Position numbers and translations under genes: made by a program. Below, one piece after another: positions 20,001 through 32,000 of a DNA stretch of 64,000 nucleotides (positions are counted from its first letter, which is position 1; each line of letters starts with the position of its first letter). This stretch comes from Branchipolynoe longqiensis (Eukaryota; Annelida; Polychaeta; Phyllodocida; Polynoidae), in assembly GCA_030323885.1 (NCBI GenBank), contig CM059194.1, positions 22,279,780 to 22,343,779 of the forward strand. The letters are read 5' to 3'. The notes beneath the pieces are model-generated. The model saw only the letters and a program-made list of their open reading frames with translations. It was not told where the DNA came from and did not search any database.

Positions 20001-23000
20001 CCCCGCAAATGATGAGCTCCTCTAGGTTGCACTTGCACATGATGTCACGGGTGGGATTCCCTCATCACATGACCTAGAGGAGCTTCCCCTGCAGACCACG
20101 GAACCCCTCTAGGGTGCACCTGCACTCTATCCATCATGGACGCCGACCTCAGCAGGATGCCTGCACATATTCAGTTACATAAACTAAAATGGTGTGCCCT
20201 GAGCGCATTTGTCAGAGTACAGTTCCAGTCCAGTGACCTATACCAGATCCTGCTGCATACACTCTGACAAATGATCTCCAAGCACACCATGGCCTAGTTT
20301 TTCGGTTTATGTGAACCAAATATGTGGAGGGAGAGTTCTGAGGTCTGCAATGTGTGAATGATGTCCCGTCAAATTCCCTGATCACATGACCAGGAGGGGT
20401 TCCCCACAAACTGGGGAAACCCCTATAGGTTGCACTTGCACACGAGCCTTCATGACGCCGACCCCAGCACACTCCCTACACATATTCAGCTACATAAACT
20501 GAAAAAGTGTGTTTCTTGGAGAGCATTTGTTAGAGTACAGTTCCAGACCTGTGGCCTATACCAGATCCCTTTAATAGGGGTCGATTTAGAGAGGTTTTAC
20601 TGTATATATATAACGTTCAAACATGTGACTACATAAGCTGACAAGGGTTTGCTTGTAATGGAACAAAACATGTATCACAAAGCACACAAACAAAGATGGT
20701 GGCTTGACTGACCTGGATCCACCAAAAATTGTTCCGTTTAATGCGCCAATTGTAGAACAGGCAACGAAGACTGGAATAATCACCGCGAGCCTGCCCATAG
20801 CCAGCCGCCCAAAGTCCTGTAGACATGTGTCAAAACAAGGAGAGTGTGTCAAAATAAGGAGTGTGTAAAAACAAGGACAGTATGTCAAAATGAGGAGAGT
20901 GTGTCAAAACAAGGAGAGTGTGTCAAAACAGGGAGAGGGTGTCAAAACAGGGAGAGTGTGTCAAAATAAGGAGAGTGTGTCAAAACAAGGAGAGTGTGTC
21001 AAAACAGGGAGAGTGTGTCAAAACAGGGAGGGTGTGTCAAAATACGGAGAGTGTGTCAAAACAAGGAGAGTGTGTTAAAACAAGGAGAGTGTGTCAAAAC
21101 AAGGAGAGTGTGTTAAAACAAGGAGAGTGTGTCAAAACAAGGAGAGTGTGTCAAAACGAGGAGAGTGGATCAAAATAAGGAGAGTGTGTCAAAACAAGGA
21201 GAGTGTCAAAACAAGGAGAGTGTGTCAAAACAAGGAGAGTGTCAAAACAAGGGGAGTGTGACAAAACAAGGAGAGTGTGTCAAAATAAGGAGAGTGTATC
21301 AAAACAAGGAGTGTGTGTCAAAATTAGGAGAATATGCCAAAACAGGGAGAGTGGGTCAAAATAAGGAGAGTGGGTCAAAAGGAAGAAGGTGTGTCAAAAC
21401 AAGAAGAATGTGTGAAAAGAAGGAGAGGGTGTGAAAACAAGGAGACTGTGTCAAAACAAGGAGAGTGTTAAAACAAGGAGAGTGTGTCAAAACAAGGAGA
21501 GTGCATCCAAATAAGGAGAGTGTGTCAAAACAAGAGAGTGCGTCAACATGAGAAGAGTGTGTCAAAACAAGGTGAGTGTGACAAAAAACAAGGACAGTGC
21601 ATCAAAACAAGAAGAGTTGGTCAAGACATGGAGAGTGGGTCAAAACAAAAGGGTGTGTCAAAACAAGAAGAATGTGTCAAAACAAGGAGAGTGTCTCAAA
21701 AAGGAGACTGTGTCAAAAAAAGGAGAGTGTGTCAAAATGAGGAGAGTGTATCAAAATAAGGAGAGTCTGTCAAAATGAGGAGAGTGTGACAAAACAGGGA
21801 GAGTGTGTCAAGATAAGGAGCCTGTGTCAAAACAAGGAGAGTGTGGCAAAACAAGGAGAGTGTGTCAAAAGAATGAGAGTGTGTCAAATAAGGAGCGTGT
21901 GTCAAAATGCGGAGAGGGTATCAGAACAAGGAGGTAGTCAAATCAAGGACCATCTGTCAAAACAAAGAGAGTGGGTCCAAATAAGGAGAGTGTGTCAAAA
22001 CAAGGAGAGTGTATCAAAACAGTATGTCAAAATGAGGAGAGTGTGTCAAAACAGGGAGAGGGTGTCAAAACAGGGACAGTGTGTCAAAATAAGAAGAGTG
22101 TGTCAAAACAAGGAGAGTGTATCAAAACAAGGAGTCTGAGTCAAAATAAGGAGAGTGTGTCAAAACAAGGAGAGTGTGTCCAGACGAAGAGAGTGTGTCA
22201 AAATTAGGAGAGTGTGTCAAAACAAAGAAAGTGTGTCAAAACAAGGAGAGTGTGTCAAAACAAGGAGAGTGTGTCAAAATAAGCAGAGTGTGTCAAAACA
22301 AATCACACTAATTAGAAAAAGGAAAGAAACTAAATAGATAATAAAAATGTTACCACCCGGGATGGCCCAATGAGTTAAGCATCAGCTTCCCGTTTTGGTA
22401 GGTCATGGGGTTTGAATCCTTGCCGAGTCAAATCAATGACTTAAAAATGTATATGTGTTACTACATAGCCTGGTGTTCAGCATTGCTAGGATAGGGCAAG
22501 GAGATGTGGAATGAGGAAGACCAATAATATTGTCTGCAATTGAAATTTCCCCTGCTTAATCCACTAACGTACACACAAACAAACAAAAGGAAACAGAAAC
22601 AAAAAACAGTGGAACTTTACCACAGCGACTGCATGTGAGGCCATCATCTGGTCTGGAGTCATGACTGAGAAGTAGGCTACATTGGTGCACAAGTAGATGA
22701 GGGTGACCATACTGAAGGAGATGATGGAGGCCCTGGGCACGATCCTGTAAGGGTTGATAAGAATGACTTAGAGACAACCGGCCCTGTCGTGTGGGAAGAA
22801 GGGTTTGTATGTGTGTCTAGGCATGAAACTGACCGCATGAAACTGTCACCGAGGCATAGAGCATGTAGTATTGTGGATAGTGCATAGAGCATACAGCATA
22901 CAGCATGCAGTATAGTATGTAGTGCATAGTGCTTATAGCATGTAGTATAGTATGTAGTGCATAGAGCATAGTGCATACAGCATGGAGTATAGTATTAGTG

Positions 23001-26000
23001 CATAGATCATAATGCATACAGCATGGAGTATAGTGTGTAGTCCATAGTGCATAGAGCATACAGCATGCAGTATAGTATGTAGTGTAGTATGTAGTGCATA
23101 GTGCATATAACATGTAGTATAGTATGTAGCGATTGAGCATAGTGGATACAGCATGGAGTATAGCATTTAGTACATAGTACATATAGCATACAGCATGGAG
23201 CATAGTGTATAGTGCATAGAGCATACAGCGTGGAGTATAGTGTGTAGTGCATAGAGCATGTAGTATAGTATGTAGTGCATAGAGCACAGCACATACAGCA
23301 TGGGGTATAGTGCATAGTGCATAGAGCATACATCATCGAGTATAGTGTGTAGTTGCACAGTGCATTAAGCGTACAGCATGGAGTATAGTATGTAGTGCGT
23401 AGTGCATAGAGCATACAGCATGTAGCATAGTATGTAGTGCATAGTACATAGTGCATACATCATGTAGTATAGTATGTAGTGCATAGAGCATAGTGCATAA
23501 GGCATGTAGTATAGTATGTAGCGCATAGAACATAGAGAATACAGCATGCAGTATACTGTATAGTGAACAGTGCATAGAGCATACAGCATGGAGTATATTG
23601 CGTTGTGCATAGTGCATACAGCATGTAGTAGAGTTTGTAGTGCATATAGCATAGTGCATACAGCATGGAATATAGGGCATATTACACAGTGCATACAGCA
23701 TGGAGTATAGTATGTATTGTCTAGCACATAGAGCATGTAGTATAGTATGTAGTACATAGAGCATAGTGCATACAGCATGGAGTATAGTGCATATATCATA
23801 CAACATGCAGTATAGCATGTAGTGCATAGTGGATAGTGCATACAACATGGAGTATAGTGTGCAGTACATAGTGCATAGAGCATACAGCATGGAGTATAGT
23901 GTGTAGTGCATAGTGCATAGAGCATACAGCATGGCATATATTGTGTAGTGCATAGAGCAGGGAGTATAATACATAGTGCATAGAGCAGGGAGTATAATGC
24001 ATAGTGCATAGAACATGTGGCAACAAGCATAGAGTATAATGCATCGTGCATAGAGCATGGATAGAGCAGTGCTTAGAGCATGGAGTATAATGCATAGTGC
24101 ATAGAGCAGGGAGTATGATGCATAGTGCATAGAGCAGGGAGTATAGTGTATAGTGCATAGAATGTGTGGCAACAAGCATGGCATATAATGCATAGTGCAT
24201 AGATCAGGGAGTATAATGCACAGTGCATAGAAGATGTAGCAACAAGCATGGAGTATGATGCATAGTGCATCGAGCAGGGAGTATAATGCATAGTGCATAG
24301 AACATGTGGCAAGAAGCATGGACTATAATGCATAGTGCATAGAGCAGGGAGTATAATGCATAGTGCATAGGGCAGGGAGTATAATGCATAGTGCATATAG
24401 CATACAGCAACAAGCATGGAGTATAATGCATAGTGCATAGATCAGGGAGTGTAATGCATAGTGCATATAACATGTGGCAACAAGTATGGAGTATAATGCA
24501 TCACACATAGAGCAGGGAGTATAATTCATAGTGCATAGATCCGGTGTTGAATACAGAGCATGTTGTCTAAAACTTGGAGTTTAGCACATAGATTGATTGG
24601 TTGCTGATGGGTTAATGCCGTGTTGGTAACAAGGACATATTCATTGGGAAAAGCTGGTGGACTCTGCCAGTCTTGTCAACTACATTCACATGCCGATGTT
24701 GGAATTTACATGAAATTCAAAATTGGTCAGGTCCATGTCAAATGAGACTGATAGCAAAACCCATCTCTAATGCAATTTTGAAGGGGTTTTGACTTGTGTC
24801 AACTAACAGCGAATTCTAACTCATAAAAAATAGCCAAAATTACATAAGGCGATGGAGCCCAAATGTTTTAAAGAACTCTGGGATTTGTTTGTGCTTTTTT
24901 ATTTGTAAAGAAGTATCGCATTCTATTTACATAAAAACAGCATCGGTGCAAAGCCATGAAATCTACACATTCAAACAGAATGTGCCTGAGTGAATAGAGC
25001 ATACATTATACAGCATAGAGCATAGATTATATAGGATCTAAACCTATCTGTTGATGCCATAATTATATATAAACCAACTTAATTATTTCTAGTGTTTGAA
25101 ACTTCCTTTATACTCGGCAATATACAGTAATACTTATATAGAAACCCACCTTTGAGGCGATTTGACTTCTTCAATTAGCATGAATATGTATTGCCTGAAA
25201 ATAGAAGAAGAAATTTATTTAGGTTAGAAAACTTCCTCGGTTTGGTCCAATGTTGTATCTGTCATGCTATGTATAAGAAAGCACTATTGTCACAATTGTT
25301 CTTGGTTTTTTTAGGCACTGGTTTTCTAGTCATTGCTGGTTCAGTTATTTACACATATTTAAGATAAAACCTCACGCATTATCTAATTTAGCTCCTCAAC
25401 ACAGGTTGGGCAAAGCTCCCAACCCATCTAACATCTAGGCTTAAGCCTCTCTCTAACTATGTGGCGCACAGGTGGAGCAGGAGCTGACATGTCCTACATG
25501 AGTTAAATCGTTGGCGAAATGGGAAGAGAGCAGGTGGGTGAGACGTCACCTGGAGGGAAGGAGGGAAATTAGGGTAGTTGCTTGGAAGCAATCCTACCAC
25601 TCTCCAGGCCACACCCCAAATCTCCCGTAAACCAGAATGCAAAGGAGCATATCAAAAGGTGGTTACAGGAGTAATATTTGAGTAGCAGACCAATAATAAG
25701 GCAGGAGGATCACATACGTGAATAATATTTGCATAAGTACTATATACCTCACATAATATTAATTAGATACCAGATGTGCAGATTAGGTGACACTAGTATA
25801 TGTGTATTTAACAAAGCCAATACTTTAAATAGTGTTAGATAATGCATATAACTCATTTGTCATAACTCCTTTAACTATCTATTTGTTACTAGGCTATGAA
25901 TAATAATCATGTTGATACGTATAGCCAGTTGTATGTATGTACAATCAACCCTCGTTATTCTAGACTATTTTGGTCCCAGAACCCAAAGTCAGATTAGCAA

Positions 26001-29000
26001 GATTGTCAGATAAAAATGAGAGATCATGTATGTGATCAGAAAGCTGTTACCTTGAGTGTTTGGTAGGATAGTAGGCTGTCTGGATTAAACTATGTCAGAT
26101 TAATGAGTGTTGACTGTATATTGCAATATGTTGATTTAGTCTACTGAATATAACTCCAGCTTATTTTCCCTGTGTGAAATAACCCATGAAACTATTTTTT
26201 GGTCGATAGTACTTATTCTTTTTTTAAACAAAGTTGTTTAGTGCAAAGCACTGGTCTTCCAGCCATAGCTGGTTAAGCTATTTACACTTTTCTAAGATGA
26301 AAATAAAGAAAGGAAATTGTTCAGTATAATGCAAATATAAATAACAATTGTGAACATAATGATTTCTTATACATAAGATGAGTTGGCCTTCAGGTAACTT
26401 TACAGGGTATGTCATGAGCCTGTACCTTAGAGAGGTAGGTCTAGAAAATTTTGATTCATACCATTCCCTATGAACTATTCCAATAGGAGAAGAATCATGA
26501 AAAACAGCCAAATAGCAAGAAACTAATTTGTTGGATGCCCATGATCTAGGTCAACAGGGCTAGGCCCATAGATATATTTCACTGATTTCTTATCTACGAC
26601 AATAGCCACCATTTGTCAAGTAGAAAATGTCATAAAAGCTATCTCTTCCCTGATTTTTAACTGATAAGAGTTTGAATATGTGGTTGTATTGATTATCTGA
26701 CTTGCTCCTTCCTCGCTTCCTATTAGGCTTCTCGTAAGGTGAAATACCACACACAGTGAAACACTATTGTAATGTGACCCGATTTAATGCAAATTTGGAT
26801 ATAATGCAATGATTCATTGGACGCAGAATTCTTTACTTCAAAGGTAATTCTGTAGCTGGAACCCTGATTTAGCGCAACCTGCTGTTTTCGCGATAGAATT
26901 GCATGGACCCCAATGAACGCATTGTAATGGGATTTCCCTGTTCATGTATGTGTGGACAGGCTTACTGCATCAAGGAGATTAAATACACTAATAATAGACT
27001 AATTAATAGGATGTTCACCACGGACTGGCAGACATTTTTAAATTTTTAAATTTTATTTTGTTATTGAGGCTGTATTTATACTGTCCATAGCATATAAGCC
27101 CGGGTACCCAGGCTTGTTTTCAATGCTGGCCAGTTATAGTGTTGGTGTTATCTTACCACACAGTAGCTGCTGATAAGGTATTTGATTGCCTGCATTTCAG
27201 TAGCAAATAGATAATTGGTTGGTATGGTTAGTAGCCTATGTTAGTTTTTTTTAATTTTCTTGGCATATATGTATTTTATTTTGTTCTACTCTTATTACTA
27301 GACTAGCCTACTCCTATTTACATATCATAGGCTTGTACATAGCTGTGTGGTGTGTTATCTGGCTACTTTTGGCATGGTTATCTTCCATTGGGCGTCCCAC
27401 TGGTGGGCCGTGACATATCACATGCCCCTTTGCAGTGCAGCTTAGTGGGGGTTTCCTAGCCTTATTTTGCACAAATATTTTTTGTAACTTTTTAGGTCAG
27501 GAATTTGTCGTTCCTTTGCCGTTTGGGCATTCCACACCCTGGCAGACATTTCCAGCATGCTTCTCTCATAAGCTTTTATTTGGCTTCTGATCTGCCTTAG
27601 TAGTGCCGCATTATTTGCTCTAGTAGCCATTTATTGTTTTGACTATAGCTATATGCTAATGTTTTCAAATGAATTATTCTCCTATTTTCTAGTAATTTCC
27701 CTTTGGTTCTTTTGTGTATGTCATAGGTGGGGTGCAGCGTGTCTACTCTTAGACAGGTTTTTAGGGCTCTTCTCCTCAGTATTTGCAGTTTTTTTAGTAG
27801 TTCTTTTCTCGCACCCATGTAGTTTACATCTCCATAGTCACATTTATTACATATCACACAGTACGTTTGTACATATCACATTTTTGCATATCACACTGTA
27901 CACTTCAGAAATTATGACACCACAATATCCCAGTGAACACACTTCATATATTCATATCATATTCTCCTGTGATTCCACTGATCCCCCTGGTGAGTTGACC
28001 CAGTCTTTGAGGACATTCCGCTGTTCCTTTCCTGCCCTGGAGCCAGGGTTCTGGCCAGGTAGTTGCGTTGCTATGTTCGGCAGGTTTCCACCCTGTCTCC
28101 ATGCTCCGGGGATGAAATTGTGGTTGACGTTCTCTGGATGGTCTAGCTGCTGATTCTAGAGCATGGGATATCGGATCTTCATCATGTTGTGTATGACCAT
28201 GCACGCTGTGACGATGAGCTTCCTGTAGTTGAAGATGCTGTAGTTGAAGATGCCTGTAGTTGAAGATGCCTTCCTCATGCGTTATACCCCTCCTGCTGTA
28301 TGGCTTCATCATCGTCGGGCGTAGCCGAAGGCATCGTCACCGATCAGGAAGTATGGAACCTTCCTCTGGCTGGCCACAATAGGCTCGGGTACCATCTTCA
28401 GTGCTGGCCTTCAGCTCAGAATCATTGAACACCTGCGCATCTGATGCGGAGCCTTTACCACCAACATTGGCCCAGATGAACTTTTAGTCTGCATCAACTA
28501 GTGCCATGAGAACTGTGGAGTAGAATCCCTTATAGTTGTAGTACAGGGATCCACTCTTTGGGGGACACTGGCAGGCAACATGCCCCACAGGTATGGGGGA
28601 AGTTCCACCTCTCCAAGAAGTTGTTGGAGATGGCGCTCCATCCCTCCAGAGTGGTGGGGTAGGTCATCACCTTGTCGATATACTCTGCAATGATGGACTT
28701 GCACACCTCTCTCACGATGAGAGGTTGGGTGTTGTGTGGCACCCTCCACCCAAACTTTATGGAAGAGTACTTATTGCCCGATGCTATTTGATGCAGAGTG
28801 AGGGCAAGCTTCAGGCCAGGCTCGAGTGGCTCCCAATAGGTAGTGTATTTTTTGGTGATCTCGTCGAACATCTGGGGAGGTATCCGCATGAAGTTGACGA
28901 AGGAAGCGTGTCCTTGTTACGGAGTCCCACCAGAAGCTGGTCATACAAGCCAAACTCATGCTGCCTCCCAATCCACTGCCGCACCCACAATCGCTTCAGG

Positions 29001-32000
29001 TGAGATTTTTTCCTTCTCCTTCTTCTAGCCTCAATATAGTGCAGTAACAACACATTTGTCTCATGGTGAACTTTGAGAATGGCCAGTTGGTAGTCCTGCA
29101 TGACCCACTCAGGCACATGTATCCGCTGAGAAGATCAGAGCTGTTCTGCTGAAAGGAGGACATTGGAGGTCTTTATATACTCAAAGGCAACATGTTCACA
29201 CCATGTTCACAACACGTTCGACAACTTCGAAGCACGTGACAGACGTTACTCGCACACTAGACGTTCATCAACTATGTCAACTACATCAGCACATGTTTCC
29301 GATATGTTTGAGCAATGTTAGGCATGCATCACAGACACGTTTGACCTATGTCAAGATACGTTAACCCCATGTTGTCTGAGGGCGGGCCGCACATTCCTCC
29401 CGCCTCTCTGTCACTCTCACATGAGACAATGTTGATCTAACATAGACGACGCAGCTCTATCGCATGCCTAATGTATCTCGACTTTGGCCTAACGTGAGTG
29501 TAAAATCATCCCAACATAACTGCTTTACATTGCGATGTGTCAAAAGTTTTGGGTATGTCCAAAACCTTGACACATGCTGCCGTAACTCGACATAACCTGA
29601 CGTATATTGACGTCTGCCTAACATAAGTGTGACGTAACCCGCCATACCTCAACGTAATGACCAAAATTCACCTACGTTGGCTCACGTTAGCTAGTGACCT
29701 CGTAGTCTGACAGGCCATTATAACTCTAATGATACTCAACTCCCCAGGTGATACACCATATATGCAGCTAAGCATGGGTAGGGTGATTCCATTAGGGAGC
29801 TTAGCTAGACTAATGGTTAGGAAGTTCACCCCCGGAATGGCAGAAATGTGAGTTTGAATCCTCATTTTGTTGCGACATCTGCCAGGACAAGTAGAACTCA
29901 GTTGGAATTCTCCTTACCCCTTCCCCTCTCCTCCTCCCCCCTCCCCTCCCCCCCCCCACACATGCACCCAACTCTTAGCTTACATTAAAGTTGCATAGTC
30001 CGATGGTTTTGAATTTCTATATTTTTTCTGAGATAAAAATATTTCATCGATCACTAGTATCTACTTTACACTAGTTGAAAGTTACCTTTATTTTAAATGG
30101 TAAACTTTTTAGATATTTTGAGTGCAAAAATGGAAGATTAGTTTTGGCAAGCTTGCCAAAACTCTGATACCATAGACTTCTGCAGTAACAGGTTCTGTTA
30201 AATTGACTCCTGCCTTCTACGCAGAAACAAATGCTTAATTAGGAAATCAGTATCTAAGTTAGATATGTCAAATCAAATCTAGATAATTGGTTTGGTTTTG
30301 AAAATTTGATATTTCATCGGACCATGCAGCTTTAACTTACAGATCTTCGGGCTGATCTAGGCACTACTGGGTCCCTAATGCCAGGTCACTATGGTTACAA
30401 AAAAACTACTTTTTTCACAGATATGCAGAAGGTCATACCCACCAGCCTCCATATGTAAATATTCCTGAGTAGAATGCAATGGCGATACTTCCAGGATCAG
30501 TTGTTGTGTTTTCAAAACCCGACAATAAAGCCGCTGTCTTACCTATAAGAAGCAACTTAAAACCATCAAATTAAACAACTTTAAATATTCCGCATATAAA
30601 TAGCGACCAATGAGTTAGATAATTACAAGTTTATAGCAGCAATGTATCACCCTGTGAAAAGGTTCCTGGATTCTACATCACTTTACCAGACCTTATCACC
30701 TAAATGCTTAACAGCGGTGATTCACCTCCCCTCATTAGTTATGGTTTCACCTTTAATGTCCCCACAATTTGATTGGTCCATAAAAAGAAACTCACAGTGC
30801 AAACCACCAATAGACATGTTCCATGGTGGCATGTATGAATAGTACAATAATAATAATAATATTCTTTATTGTCACTACTTTGGAATGTATGTTTGAAGAC
30901 TCCCATAACTCTTCTAGCACATGACGCTGTCATTGTGACAGCATCTATTTCAAGTGTTCCAGTAAACAATAGTCTGGTTGTTTGTTAGACCTGCAGCCTC
31001 GTAGAAAGAAATGCATTCCCCATCTCTGCTACAACTGTGGCAGTGTCAGCTATGGCAGAAGGGTTAATGTGAGCAGTATGCTGTGACCTACCGCTTGCTA
31101 TTTGAATGAGGCCAGCTATGATGATGACGATAAGAATGGAAATCTTTGCAAACATGAACACAGTCTGCACCCGTGCAACATAACGCACATAGATGGAGTT
31201 GAGAAAGGCTATCGCAACTGAAAATGGAAAGGAATTAACAGGTTTGAGGCAATTATAACTGAAAAGGGAGAGAATTTACCACCGTTTGGACGTTATCATA
31301 AAGGGAAAGGGAGAGGATTTAGTACAGCCTACCAGCTATTGTAATTGAAAAGGGAGAGGATTTAACACAGCTTAGAGGTTATTGTAAATTGAAAGGAAGA
31401 TGATTTAGCACAGTTTAGAGGATATCGCAAAGAAAGGGGAGAAGATTTAATACAGTTTAGAGGATATCGCAAAGAAAGGAGAGAGGACTTAATACAGCTT
31501 AGAGGTTATCGTAACTGTGAACGGAGAGGATTTAATACTGTTTTTGAAACTGAAAAGGTAGAGGATTTAATACTGCTCAGAGGTTATCATAAATGAAAAG
31601 GGAGACAATTTAACACAGTTTAGAAGTTATCGTAAATGAAAAGGGAATGGTTTAACACAGCTTAGAAGTTATCGTAAATGAAAAGGGAGAGGATGTAACA
31701 CAGGTCAGTGGTTATCGTAAATGAAAAGGGAGAGGATTTAAAACAGCTTAGAAGTTATCATAAATGAAAAGGGACAGGGCTTAACACAGCTTAGAGGTTA
31801 TTATAAATTAAAAGGGAGAGGATTTAACACGGGTCAGTGGTTATCGTAAATGAAAAGGAGGAGGATTTAACACAGTTCAGAAGTTATCGTAAATGAAAAG
31901 GGACAGGGTTTAACAAAGCTTAGAGGTTATTATAAATTAAAAGGGAGAGGATGTAATACAGTTCAGAGGTTATCGTAAATGACAAGGGAGAGGCTTTAAC

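Noticed and set aside
20821..22312. CRISPR-like regularly repeated array
   Set aside because: Units are contiguous without distinct spacers, no cas genes, and the context is a eukaryotic intron.
20890..22337. ORFs with QNKESVSKQGECV repeats
   Set aside because: Products of the 17-18 base minisatellite; open in several frames for the same reason.
22817..24529. Long minus-strand ORFs (up to 328 codons) full of MLYALCTMHYT
   Set aside because: They are in-frame readings of a tandem repeat, overlap each other in all three frames, and have no domain or codon signal.
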